Source: Trichobilharzia szidati
Taxonomy: Eukaryota > Platyhelminthes > Trematoda > Strigeidida > Schistosomatidae
DNA: 64,000 nt
Assembly (NCBI GenBank): GCA_944472155.2
Contig: OX235272.1
Location: 8,354,354-8,418,353 of the forward strand
Direction: 5' to 3'
Both the position numbers and the translations under genes were made by a program. Below are positions 43,139 through 54,914 of the stretch, one piece after another (the first letter of the stretch is position 1; each line of letters starts with the position of its first letter). The notes below the pieces were generated by a model. The model searched no databases and was not told the origin of the DNA. It worked only from the letters and a program-made list of their open reading frames with translations.

Positions 43139-46100
43139 TCATTGGTTCAATTGTTTTCCACGTCTGAGTCTATACGTTCCACGCATATAAGTATCATAGA
43201 TTTTCAAAGAGCCTTTGATGGTTGAGATGCAGAGGTTCGAAATGTCGAAGGAGGTGAAAAACAGTCTGCGAAGGTATTTTGCAGAGAGTTGACTGATCAT
43301 CCCTCGATAAGAGATTACAACAGGGATTTGCAAGATTCTTTGAACCGTATGTCCCATTGCAGACAGGAACCGTTGGCATGCAGCAACCTTCGTTGGAGTT
43401 CCGTATTTTGACATCTTCAACGCATGGCTGATATAAATGAAGGCGTCGCTGCAGATTGTTACGTCGAGAATGTATGCTACTCCGTCTAACAAGATAATTA
43501 GATCAGGTTTACAGAAAGACGTGGGCGTTGGAACAAATGGCTCGACGTAAAATCTGGTATTCATTTTGCGCAATTTGTTAGCGATGAGCTTGAGGACGTA
43601 GTTGTGTCTCTTGCATCTGACGTCATGAGTTAGAGCGCAATGCTGAAGAATATGTTGAAGATTTTCCGGTTGACCACACCCGCCTCTGCAATTGATGTCC
43701 GCTCTAGAACGTCCACGCGTACTTCTCGTTTTTGTGCCCAAGAGGCCTCCACGCAGTTGAACGGCTCGTGCATAGAGTTTAGGCAAGACCATTTCGGGGT
43801 TGAGAAGCCATTTGTGAGATTCAAGGCATTTTGTTGACTCAGTCAAACCGTAACCATCCGCCGATGAGTGTAGCTGTTGTGCCCAGCTTTCAAGGGCTTC
43901 TTCTACTGATGTCACTATTTGTCTATGGGCTTGCATCGGAAGGTTGCAGATCCTAAGAAAGGGTGTGAAGGTGGCGGAGGACGCGATGCTGCGTATGAGC
44001 GGATTCCTGTTGTTTAGTAGTGCCTCGATTCTTTTGCGACTATGAATCGGAATCGTTGTTGAGAGTATCATAATTCCCAGGCCCCCCTTTTTGATATCCG
44101 CGTGGAAAAATGCAGTTGGAGTGTCTTTCGGGAGGTGAAGCCAGCGGCGGACAGCTGCACGAATAAGTTTGTCCATCGTGTTCAGAGTATTCTTGTGAGT
44201 GATGCTTAGAGTCAGTGAATATAGTAGACGAGGAATCAGATTGTTCTTCAGGATTCTCATTCGTTGATGAGGTTTAAGGGGGGCGCTTTTCACATTGTCT
44301 AAGTATTCATTGAGGACGCCGACATGATCGAAGCAGAGCCTGCCCTTGTAATTGAAGGGAACACCCAGATAGGTAAATTCCTCTGTTGGCGAGATGGCTG
44401 GAATTGACTGGTAGTTGATATTGAAGACAGTAGGAAAAAGAGCAATGATTTTACGCTGTCTGTCAGCGACTATGTTGACTGTGCGGCTTTTGTCGACGTT
44501 GATCGATAATCCCGCCAGCTACAGCGAGGCGGCGATACAGATGGGTTTGTTTTGAAGAGCCGCAGCATTCGGAGCTAGGATGATGTAGTGCAGAGGATGG
44601 CCATCGACGTGGATGGGGTCATGGGCTTCAAGAACATTGAGTGTCTCATCCATAGTCATGATGAAGAGAAGCGGCGACAAAGGGTCACCCTGTTTGACTC
44701 CTCGTGTTGGATGACAATTCACTTCGTGGAAGAGACTGTAGGAGTTGGAGTAGTAGTTTGTAAGATATTCTCTAAGCATTGGGGGCGCACCAAAACTCTC
44801 AGACACCCTTAGAATTGTTTGATGCAAGACGCAGTCGAAAGCTTTCGAGATGTCGAGGATAGCTAATGCGCAACTTGTGTAGTTGGAGTGCGCTTCTCTC
44901 AAGATGGCGTGAAGTAGATTTGTTGCTTCGAAGCAGCCATCACGCTGCAAGAAGGCAAACTGTAGTTTTTCCATTGGGAATGATCTGGACCACCGCTTGG
45001 TGATAATCTTGTGCAGACAGCGCGTAACAACAGAAGTGATGGGGGTAGGCCGGAAGTCGGTAGGGTTATCGGGATGTGATGTCTTCGGAATGAAGGTGAC
45101 TCTGGAAGCTGACAAATGTGAAGGTAAAAAAGACGTCAGCAAAAGACTGTTAAGATACCCAGCCAGACTAGTGGGGTTGATTTTCTGGAGGTCCCTGGCG
45201 CTTATGCGGTCGACACCTGCGGCGGATTTGACCATTTCTTTTAGTGCCCATTTGATCTCTTCAGTTGAAACTGGGGCGATCAAGTCGTTGTTAGTTGGAA
45301 GGTATTCCTGGACCGGTCTAGTGTCTGGTAGGGCTGGGCGTGTGAAGGTGTATATCCAAAATTCATTGAAGCCTCCTATAATCGAAGGCTGACATGTAAA
45401 CGGGTCTCTCCATCTGCCATCAAGTACCGTGTTTGCAGCGTCTTTCGGCGAACGGTGGAAGAGCGTTTGCATGTGGGCACATAAAATGCGTCGCCTCTTC
45501 TTGTTGTTTAAGTTCGGTGGGAGACCGGAGACGTATCGCTGCTTGGATGGTTTCGATTTTGTAGGGAACAGTTGGTGGGCCTGCTTATCCAAAAGTTGAC
45601 GTTTCTCCTCAAGAGTAATATCATTCGCAAATAACTGCAGAATCATTTGTCGAGTGGATTCAGTGTCCAGCCGCTGAGATGAATTTGCCAGTTGTGTGCT
45701 GATGGCAGCCAGGAGGTTAGCGTGTATATTGTCCATGTTGAGGCTTCTATGAAGTGTCAGATTCACCAGGGGACTTGAACCATCTTGAGTGAGTCAAGTA
45801 GTTGGCATAATTTGTCTTCGAGCTTCATGTTCAAAGGTTGCAGTGGGTGATGAGGTTCGGTTGAGCGAGAAAGCGTTGACAGTATAAGTTGGGGCTGATT
45901 CGTCAATATCAATAGTATGCAGAAGTGGACGGATCATTGACACAGCAGTGTGGGAATATAAAACTGTTCTATTGACAGTACTTATTGCATAGTGGTACTG
46001 CGGTATTCGCATTGGTTGGGTGGATTCCTCGATTACAGTGTAATCACTATTAATGACAGCCAATTGGAGGGATCGCTGTTCTTCTGGCTGAGTTGGCGTA

Positions 46101-46879
46101 CAGGAATTCGATGAGATTGTGATAGCTGGATCTGAAGTTTCTCTGCATGGATTTAGAGGAGCAGAGATTGGTCTGTTGACGGTGAACGTATCAATGAGTG
46201 AGGTAACTGGCTGAATTTGGAGATAAGACGTATTTGGAGTTAGGACTATTGTTGGCAGAGATGGGTTGAGTGTACGTCTCCATTTTAGTCTGGCTAGACG
46301 TAGTCTAACTTCATCAGCGGTGCGGTTGCCAACGGCTTCGGCAACAAGAGCGAAGAACAGTGTAGGCGCAAGTAAAGGTGAATCGAGACGTTTGGCTGTT
46401 GAGATCAATCGAGCATCTTCTTGAGTGCACCAGGTTTGAGGTCTTGGACGCACATACAGTGCTGATCTAATAGCATAGTTTTCATGTGATGATGCAGGTG
46501 AGGATGGCATCGAGTAGGAGTCAATGGTTGATGCGGAGCGCGACGATGATGGGACAAATGTTAACCATTTGAGCGTTTGTAGATGGCGTCTGATGGCTTC
46601 AACTGAGCGATGTGGCAGATGCTCGTGTAGGTATTGATACAGTTCAGCTTTGCTGTTGAATCGGTCGACTGCTGCATCTGCTAACATCAGTAAAGTGAGT
46701 TCTTCATTCTGGGACCAATTTCGTCGTGTTTGACAGTCGTTGAGGAGGCGACCGAGAAGGACCTCATTGTATTCGGCGGGGTGGATTTGACGCAGATGTT
46801 GAGTCAAACCTCTCGGAGAAGCGGAGTTTGAAGAACAGTATATACACAGGAACCTTGGAGATACGATTGAGGATAGGGA
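43139..46879 (-). pseudogene. R2-clade LINE ORF with two in-frame stops and no catalytic box
   Basis: One frame runs 46879-43139 (about 1246 codons), broken only by TGA at 45796-45794 and TAG at 44521-44519. Order: C2H2 zinc finger (RFLCIYCSSN..LTQHLRQIH), Myb-like region (NWSQNEELTLLMLADAAVDR) with a second WC/T..DA..IS segment (TWCTQEDARLIS), RT (FIPKTSHPDNPTDFRPTPIT; LAILDISKAFDCVLHQTI; GVKQGDPLSPLLF), then a Cys-His knuckle (CRGGCGQPENLQHILQHC) and the REL-type endonuclease (KPDLIILLDGVAYILDV). Motif C is missing: HPLHYIILAPNAAAL lacks the FADD that should fall between HYI and ILAPN. Family knowledge: R2 normally inserts in 28S rDNA; no rDNA flanks here. Confidence 0.85.
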
Positions 46880-47091
46880 TTAATTGGACCGCATGGAGTG
46901 AGGTGATGACGGATTGGATGTGAGGGGCGAAGGATGAGCTGCTGGCAATTAGGAGATGAAGGAAGGAGAACAGGAGGCTGTTGTTTGAAGGTCAGCTTGA
47001 ACCATGGCAGAGGCCATGGATTGTGATGAGGGTTGGCTTTACATAGCTGACATGACTGGAGATTGCGGTGTCGCAGGCTCGAGTTTGGAGG

Positions 47092-47150
47092 ACAACTAAC
47101 GATGGACTGTTAGTTGTGCCACGGACCGTTCATAGGCCCTCACCCGTGGC
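47092..47150. ncRNA. Two abutting perfect hairpins upstream of the R2 ORF
   Basis: 47092-47100 pairs with 47109-47117 (ACAACTAAC / GTTAGTTGT, 9 bp), and 47118-47124 pairs with 47144-47150 (GCCACGG / CCGTGGC, 7 bp). They lie about 210-270 bp before the R2 reading frame, where R2 elements are known to carry an HDV-like ribozyme. I could not build a convincing double pseudoknot by eye. Confidence 0.4.
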
Positions 47151-47299
47151 TTGACAAATGGTTAAACCAAAATCAAACAAAGCAAACAAAAACGGAACAA
47201 AACAGAAATAAAAACAAACGAAAAGAAAGGTACTGTTATACGATATTCCACGTAATCACTTTGGGATTGAAGCAAAAAACGAAAGCCGAAAATGAATGG

Positions 47300-47960
47300 T
47301 GAGGAGGAGGTGATATGAAAGAGTCCTCTTTCGAAAACAATAAGAGGGAGATGCAGCGTGAAAATGACTATCGAACAAAGGAGCACGGAGAGAAGAGTCG
47401 AGAAATACCTAGAACAACGGAAGAGGTGAAGAAATGTGGCAGTTACAACACTTCGGGAAAGCCAACGAAATGAGTATAATGATGACGCAATGGGAGGATG
47501 TCGATTATCAAAAGTCAAAACTGTCAGAGATAGGGTGTCAAAATGGATATCAAACTACAGATCTCGGTGAGAGGAGTCGAAAGATGCCAAGAACAACGGT
47601 GAAAGAGGAAGAAATGCGAAAGTTACAGCGATGCGAAATAGAGGTGGGGATGACGTAATGGAGAGTAGTTACTTTCGAAGACGAAGACTATGGAAGATGA
47701 GATGATAATATAGCTTTCAATCGATAGAACTTGAAGAGACGAGCAGAATGAGTACAAACACGGGGGGTAAAAGTAAAAGGGTGCGGAAGTTACAGGGGTT
47801 TAAATTTGATAGGTGGGTGGGGCGGGATGACTTAATGGGAAAGTTGATGAGTTACAGAATCACAGAAACTACAGGAGATGGGCTATTCATATGGGTATCA
47901 ATCGACAGGTCTCGACGAGAGGAGTACAATTATACCAAGATCAAGGTAGACGTTAAATAT
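47300..47960. repeat. Degenerate tandem repeat, about 170-180 bp unit
   Basis: Anchor words recur: AGAACAACGG at 47411 and 47590; GATGACG near 47481 and 47649 and GATGACT at 47826; GAGTCGA-type words likewise. About three units, purine-rich on the plus strand. No coding function recognised, although the plus strand has short open frames. Confidence 0.6.
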
Positions 47961-48267
47961 CACGTTCCAGTACCGCTGTTAAAATTTCACCTGGAAATTT
48001 TTTTGTCAATAATTTTTAATGAAATTGTGTTATATGTTATCTGGATTGATGAGAATTCCCATTTTTTGACCTGTTATTTTGGTGCCCGCGTCATGTAATC
48101 TGACTGCGACACCCCCTAGCATATTGGTTGCAACGATCAGTGTTTCGGGCGAACTGTAACAAAATATCGCTATAATGAGAAAGATAGGATAGTTGAAAGG
48201 TAATGTCATCTACACGAATAGTCTAATTTATTTAGATGCTGCACCTTTCGGCATGGTATCATTAAAT

Positions 48268-49415
48268 GGCAAAGTTAAACTTTCGACACCAATAACAACC
48301 AATCAGCAAACGACCTTGAACGGACCAATCACATGTAAGAGACGTTTATGGTAAGTGGAAACGTATATTTATAGAAAAATGCACAAAAAAATGATAAAAC
48401 GGTTACAATGGGCATGTTTCCCGAACATGGGAGAGAAACATTTCCCAATTCAGCATGGCACTGTCATTAGAGAAGTCACACCACATTCTATACATATGTT
48501 CATCTAAATAACTATAAATGAGATCCTTTTGAGGTCCATTTATAGCCCTTACTCTATTTTTCAAACGACCCCAAAATCCTTCAATGGAATTTGTATGAGC
48601 CCTGTAACTGGGTCCACGAAATCACTGGAGTGGTTCACTCTGTGATGAATGTATCCGAGGGATGACAATGAATCATAGCCTTTCCACTCGTCGGTATGTA
48701 CAATTGATCCCGGTTTCACAAGTCGCTTTATAATAGGTACCAGAGTAGTCTCCTTCCTGCCTGCTATTCTCTCAACAAATCCTTTTCGGAGGGACGTGTC
48801 GTATAAACCTATGACCCAAATGTTAATCTCTCTCTCTGACGACCGCGGTTACATTTCTTCTTCACCAACACTGTCTCATACACATGGACAACTACGTCGT
48901 CTCCGCCTAACAACGAAGTAATTCTGTCCATTCTCCATGAGGCGATGTCTCTGCAGTGCTGGTACCACTGAACTGTTGAGACGAGGCTGTTCTCCGTCTC
49001 GGCAGCAGAGGCTCTCACGGGCTGTTTCAGTACTCAGTAATTGCAAACGTACAAAATCTGGGTTAGGGAGAGATGCGACGTAGCAAAAATATCTCCTACG
49101 AAATATTACCCTCTCTAATACTAACTCGCTTCCAGCATATTCCACAACGATGTACAAAACCATCAGTTGACCTAGTATAGCTTTTTAGAGTCATAACACC
49201 ATCACACGAACAACTTCTCTCCTTTCGAAGCAAGCCTAAGTCCAGGCAATACTGAAAGACGCTATCCTCCTCGAATTACAAACACAACCTTGTAAGGGCA
49301 CGCACTGACACGAATCAAGCGCTATACAACATTGAACTACGTTCGTGAATCTCATTGGATAATTCGACATCGTTCGCTGATTGGTAGTTATTGGTGTCTA
49401 AAGTTTAACTTGGCC
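48268..49415 (-). mobile_element. Merlin DNA transposon with TIRs and 8-bp target duplication
   Basis: 1148 bp. Ends GGCAAAGTTAAACTTT (left) and the complement GGCCAAGTTAAACTTT (right), about 50 bp of terminal inverted repeat. CATTAAAT occurs at 48260-48267 and 49416-49423, an 8-bp target duplication as expected for Merlin. The minus-strand transposase is in pieces: AAETENSLVSTVQWYQHCRD, VVVHVYETVLVKKKCNRGR (first catalytic Asp replaced by Tyr; the sister copy has HIDETV), then in shifted frames a HTDEW..YIHHRVNHS..DFVDP region. Inactive, but ends intact, so it could be moved in trans. Confidence 0.9.
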
Positions 49416-49423
49416 CATTAAAT

Positions 49424-51915
49424 TGAGACTTCACGTCTCAGGATATTAATTTAGCCTATTTTCGTGTGAAGAACAGTCCTTTTTGACAAAAGAATTCTAT
49501 CAGTACTTCGAAATCACCTGTAAATGCTAACAGAACCTTCTGTGGATTTGTCTCACCGTATGTGTGTTGGGACAGGAATTATCGTAAGTTAAGAGGTTTT
49601 TTCTAAGTGTATTCCATGTATATTTGCACTGTTTGGTGTAGCGTAATAAGTTATATGAACTCAATGCATAAAAAATCTCAACTTTACTAATATTGTGCCA
49701 TTGCTAAGCTGACTGCTTGGCTGGCAAACGTAGGTGGTTGTCGTGATTATTGTAAGTGTAGTGCAGTGGAGAAGGCAATCACTTGTTTAAATTTCCTTAC
49801 TGTGTCACTTAGTGCATTAATTCAGTGTATAGTATCATTATACACATGGATTGTGTTGATTATGAGAACTGAATCTAGTCAGCTTGTAGTGACCCGTTTT
49901 ATTACTCATAATCGTACTATACTTTCATTGTGTAATTGTACTTTCATTTATTTATCACTCTAAATCTTGCATGTTAACAATTGATACTTTTGTACTCGCT
50001 CGATTTTTGAATTGTTGATTGCTGCAATAATACACTGTCGTATTCCTTCGCAAGTGCCTTTTGAATTGCGTTGTGGATGTCGAGTACTCGCAACGTTAGG
50101 ACACAAATATAAACGCGAGGAAGTACTAAGATATACGTGTATTCTAGTTCAGTCAAAATAGAGCAGCAACAAGCTCTATTGCTATCAGTCTACTTTCTGT
50201 TATGCCATTCTCACTGACACTGTAAACTTAATGCTGCAATGTTTTTGATCACCTATAGTGGTGATGAATTTTTCCTGAATTTTCCATTGACATGAAGCAG
50301 TACAGATGCCGCATCACGAGTGAAAGTTTAGGTTGCATTATATGTCATTGTTATCCTCATCAACACAACAGGTCTGAGTATCTTACAATATCCTAAGTGT
50401 TGCTCTATGCATAGCTGTTTAGAGTTGAAGCATGTTCAGCTTATATTTGATGGCTACAGATTCCTTAATGTGAGAATATAATTTCTGTAAGATTCATAAA
50501 ACTATGCTCATTAGACATTACTGAGATTATGGATCAATTTCCATGTTACACATTTGCAATACTTCATTTAATGTAAACGTATTTAGTGTGAAGTTGATCT
50601 GCAAGTAAGGTTGATAAGAGTATAACGCCTCAACAGTATGGAAGTTTCAAAGGTTGTCTTGATATTTGCGTATAATCCTTTAATACTGGTAAACATATGA
50701 GGTCTATTGATGCTTATGGTGTCAATATAAAAACCAGCTGTAAACTACAAATACATTTATTTGCATGAGATATTACTTAGTATTGACAGAATCAGTGTAT
50801 TCATAGTGTATGCTTATACGTAGAATAATCTTTTACAACTTTATGTTGTGCTAGTCCTTACTTGTGCTTTATTTTTTTCAGGTATACGGAGGTTGTCGAA
50901 TATGAAATCAGCGGAAATATCATTTGGTCAAACTAACGTTAATACGCTTCATCGAGATTTTCTTTTGTAAATTATTGAAATGTTTAATATACTCTTCAAT
51001 TCTACTTCATCTAGACTTTTTCAGTGCATCGCTATACTATGTACTTTTGTAATAAGTGAATTCGGATCAATGCATGTTAAGCTTAGTTAGTAGTATGGAG
51101 ATTTACTATAGTATTATGAGACTGTTACTTTAGCCCTTCGTAAGATTTCGTGTCTGTTTCCGTACAGTAGCACATTGTAAAAACTAAGTAAGATTTAGCA
51201 AGTGGAATAATAATTCGATACGCTAAAATCGCTTTATCTAGCCAGTTGCAAAGAAACAATTCTCATCTATTCCTAATATGCCGTTGAATCATGTGATGTC
51301 ATCTAATATCCATCATTTCTATGATCAATAACTGCGGTGTTTGCATATCTACTTTATGAATATTAAATAACTCACGCCTTTATGCATCTAATTATTTAAA
51401 AAATTCATATGTGAGAACTACGATTTGACCGGATTTACAATGTTTAATATATTTAGACACTATAAACATACACTGCTTACTTCTGTGACGCATTATCTAA
51501 AGCTACCTTAAAGTAGTTCCCCCTGAAAATAATCTCCTGTTGCTACTACCTAAGTGAGCAACTCAACGTTATCTTTGAATTACAAAGTTAAAGCGGACAT
51601 CCTGAGAGCTTTCTGGGTAAAAAGATCGTCTCCCAGTCGGAAAAATAAACATATCCTAATCTCTTCGCGAAAGCGTTTCGAGGTATTTATCCTATCACCT
51701 CAAATGACTCACTGTTTTCTGTCATTTAAAAAGTAAAAATAAATTTACCGAAGACAGCCTGCTTACGGTTTGCATATATCATAATGAGGAAAAAGCTTTA
51801 TCCATAGGGTTCTAACAATCAGATGCGCGATATAAATCCGAAACACAACGACTACGATTCTCAATCACAAAACATTCTACTTTGCTACCTAATCGTCTCA
51901 ATACCATTCATCGGG
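49424..51915. other. No gene or repeat recognised
   Basis: 2.5 kb of AT-rich sequence with only short open frames and no motif. It could be intergenic or intronic host DNA, the longest such stretch here. Confidence 0.5.
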
Positions 51916-51920
51916 ATAAT

Positions 51921-52700
51921 AATAATAATAATTATATTTCGTAGAAACGGATAAGTTTACAAGAAATGCATGCCACTTTTACAGGCACGATCAGTTATGT
52001 TATAAATTACAATCCTTAAGTATCATTAATTTACACTTTTTCAAATGTTTGAATTGTTCAATCAGAACAGGTTCTTATAAATGTTAAATTGTGAACCCTC
52101 CACTAAGGTCACCATCAAAGTTGAGCGACAACCTAAACTTCGTTTCGTTTCCTTCTGAACAAAGAGAAAGTTTTAGCTTTAATAATGGCATAGGTAGTTA
52201 ACATAGAGTATAACAGTGCGTAAACAAAAAGATTATTGTGAGGTAGGTAAATGATAATTAAGTGAGTAGTGAATTCGGAGATCTGGAAAATTGGAACCCA
52301 TTAGGTCACCAGATACATCGATACCTGAGGATATTCTTAGGATTCTCTGAACACTTTCGATTTTTTTTCAGTCTGCAGACCTTAGGCTACTATACACGAG
52401 GGCACAATATTCAAGTTTGGGGCGGATACATGTTCTATATATATCTAATCGTGTTTCTTGGGTGTAGAAGTTACCCAGTACAAAGCCAACAAGTCATTCA
52501 TAGTCAGATACAACCTTATATGCATGATCAGAAGTGGCCTAATACAATCTCCTACTACAGCTACAACCTTAGTAACCAACTTAACACTGTCTTAGAATTA
52601 TAAGGTTAGATAGGACATTCAGATGATTTTTTCGGTAAAAAATGTATATCCTATCTCCACAACAGATTCACTATTCATAATTACTCGGAAACCATCTTCA
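51921..52700 (-). pseudogene. Decayed CR1 LINE 3-prime end
   Basis: 52290-52560 aligns with 58060-58320 of the better preserved minus-strand CR1 copy (shared plus-strand words CAGTCTGC, TTCAAGTTTGGGGCG and TAGAAGTTACCC against GTAAAAGTTGCG). The tail (AAT)n is at 51919-51934, followed by the ATGCATGCCA..TTTTACAGGCACGATCA terminus also found at 56025-56055. No intact frame. Confidence 0.6.
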
Positions 52701-52800
52701 CAATCATTACTGAGATTGCGGATTAATTTCTTCCTACCCTACTTATCCGATTTCATAATTTAAAGTAAAACTGATGAAGTCAATGAAATCAGTATTTGGT

Positions 52801-52816
52801 GGCCCTAAAGAGGGCC
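52801..52816 (-). terminator. Histone-mRNA-type 3-prime stem-loop after the MULE stop codon
   Basis: Minus-strand RNA: GGCCCU CUUU AGGGCC, a perfect 6-bp stem with a 4-nt loop, followed by ACCAAA. The metazoan replication-dependent histone stem-loop has a 6-bp GGYYYU/ARRRCC stem, a 4-nt U-rich loop and a following ACC(C)A. It begins 22 nt after the TGA of the transposase (52841-52839), the usual distance in histone genes. No purine-rich downstream element is obvious. Confidence 0.65.
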
Positions 52817-52838
52817 ATTCCACGTTCTCACTGATGTC

Positions 52839-54914
52839 TCATACATCCTCCTTTCCTTCCTTTAACCGGTTATACGAAGACAATAAATAGGCAGTTGCTT
52901 TTTCTACATAACCTGCATTTACCCGTTCGTCAAGAAACCTACAAAACTTCCGCTTCAAATTTTGATAGTTTTCGATGTCACTGTTTCGTGTTACCGGTGC
53001 AGCAGTTAATACGGATAGTGGATTCCTGTTAGCAAGCATCCATCGTCGACAATTCCTCAGAACGCGATCAACTGTATTGTAAGATCAATGTGCGTCTCAC
53101 TTACCTTCAAAATGGGGATAAGTCAGATAAGCGATTACCATATGACGACAAGGATACTTGCAGGTGGTGAACACCCTGCAAGTACATGTACCTCTTGCCA
53201 TATCAACTATTGGGTGTGTGAATTCGTCGACGAAAAATACGTTGTTAGAAATACGGTTTTCAATGCGGGCCCTTCTTACTCTTCTGAAATCTGCAATAAC
53301 CTTTTTTCCGGCATACTCTGTTAATTTCGGCAGTAAGGGTTGCAAACTAGGTATCCTGTTGTCCAGCACTCTTATGTTCACATCTCGTTCGCCATCAATC
53401 CTCCGCAACCTCCTGTCACTCCAGCGGTACACCTCCCACATACATTTATGTAGCGTAATACCTCTTGACAAATTTCGTTTCATCCATCTGTGTAAGCTTT
53501 CAACGCGATTGTTAGTGTTACTGCCAAGTGACAAAACACTACGGTTGAATGCTGCTGCCCATAGTTTCTTCAAAGGCAGCCAGTATCTGTGTACATACCT
53601 CGCAAAACGGGGATCCAGATGCCGTATGATACCGAGGTATGTGTAGAATCTGTAAATAAATTTATGATCAGTTCTAAAAATTTACCCATGAATTGATTCC
53701 TCGCGAATCAGACTCGACAGGTACTGCCTAACAAGCCTACTTTTTGTCTACAAAATCTTTGAAATTTACAAAACTTACCTTTTTACGTATTGCACGAGAA
53801 ACATGGAATGCACACAATATTATATTGCAAAGTGGGTGCGTTGTCTCAACGGCACCTCTCAATGCTTTTGCGCAATCCATGACAGACGTTTCTGTATTGG
53901 AAGTCGTACCCATTACACATTTAAATTTATCCAGAATCGTCGTTAAGTCATCCAGCCTTTCTTGCCTACTCCATGCAAACATAACCGGCAGACCTTTTCC
54001 ATGAGAGTCTGTAACAACAAATTGAAACAGTTTATAGCTTCAAATATTTGATGTAGAAAACATTTACACCTACTTTCCCCTATTAGTGTTGTAGGTGGAA
54101 TCGAAACTCACGACCTCAGGGAATTTGTGGTAAATTTCGATTTGCCTATTTGAACTAAAACATGCTATTTTTATTCTTCCATCGTTTTCACCCCAAATTA
54201 TAACCAATTTCCCAGCTTGGTGTAATCTGGAAAAAACCACTGACCGTAAATCACAATCTGAAAGGTTATTCTTGTACATCAAAGTCTCACCTTCAACTAC
54301 AGTAGCTCTTATATTTCGTAGATCATTGTACGTCATCCTTTTTTTGAATCGTTCTGCAACGTAATCAATAACCTTTTCAGGATCGGATGAAACAGACAGC
54401 ATCGGCTTAACTATACAGAGTTCAGACTCATCTAATTTGCGGGCTCTGGCATTCTTCATTAAGTAATCACGAGTGCAATAGTGATTATGAATCATATATA
54501 CAGATGGTATAATGAATTCATTGCAATGATATCGGATGCGTATCATTGATGGGCAACCACAGTATTTAGATCTACTCTGTAAGACATTAAAAACCACATG
54601 AAACTTACCCTCTAAGGCGGATGTGATTACTTACGGATTTCCTTTTGTGTCCAAAAGTACATACATACACCGCATAGTCATACTTCACATGTGGCTCATC
54701 CTTATTTAATTTAGATTCTCTCACAATATACCGGGTGTTTGTTAACTGATAATAGACACACTGATACTGTGCTTACCTTCTCAAAAAGCTTCAAAGCTTT
54801 TTCAACATCATCCCAGGTTCTAAATTCTCCAGGTTTAATTTGCTCTTCGAAAACTTCGCTAATATCAACTCTGATTGTATTTTCCTCATCAGATTGACTC
54901 GTATATTGCTGCAT
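52839..54914 (-). CDS. Mutator-like (MULE) transposase gene, seven exons, apparently intact
   Basis: Exons (minus): 54914-54777, 54745-54609, 54574-54074, 54037-53779, 53747-53686, 53649-53105, 53071-52839; introns of 31, 34, 36, 31, 36 and 33 nt, all GT-AG. The joined frame is 625 codons with the TGA last. Domains: FAR1-like zinc region (YVCTFGHKRK, then YCGCPSMIRIRYHC and HNHYC, about residues 77-125), DDE core (D250 in SFDSTYNTN, D313 in SVMDCAKAL, C334-x2-H337 in CAFHV, E416 in NNRVESLHRW), SWIM zinc finger C521, C523, C533, H535 (CTCRVFTTCKYPCRH). Curupira MULEs are known from schistosomes; this is similar in type. TIRs not found. The exon 2/3 border was chosen because it keeps frame and gives a 34-nt intron; a 58-nt alternative also keeps frame. 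Confidence 0.85.

Noticed and set aside
44519..45794. TGA and TAG in the R2 frame as recoded sense codons
   Set aside because: Flatworm nuclear genes use these as stops; the MULE and CR1 ORFs here terminate normally with TGA and TAG, and the R2 copy also lacks its catalytic box, so mutation is the simpler reading.
47162..47518. 118-residue minus-strand ORF rich in F and S
   Set aside because: It is the complement of a purine-rich tandem repeat and has low-complexity composition.
49766..49963. Small membrane protein ORF of 65 residues
   Set aside because: Composition is explained by AT-rich DNA; no start context, conservation or neighbouring exon supports it.
52801..52816. Remnant of a true histone gene
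   Set aside because: No histone coding sequence precedes the hairpin; the open frame directly upstream is the transposase C-terminus.
54577..54634. A 58-nt intron between MULE exons 2 and 3
   Set aside because: It keeps the frame, but the alternative donor at 54608 with acceptor ending at 54575 gives 34 nt, in line with the other five introns, and adds conserved-looking sequence (VSNHIRLRG). Junction reads would decide.
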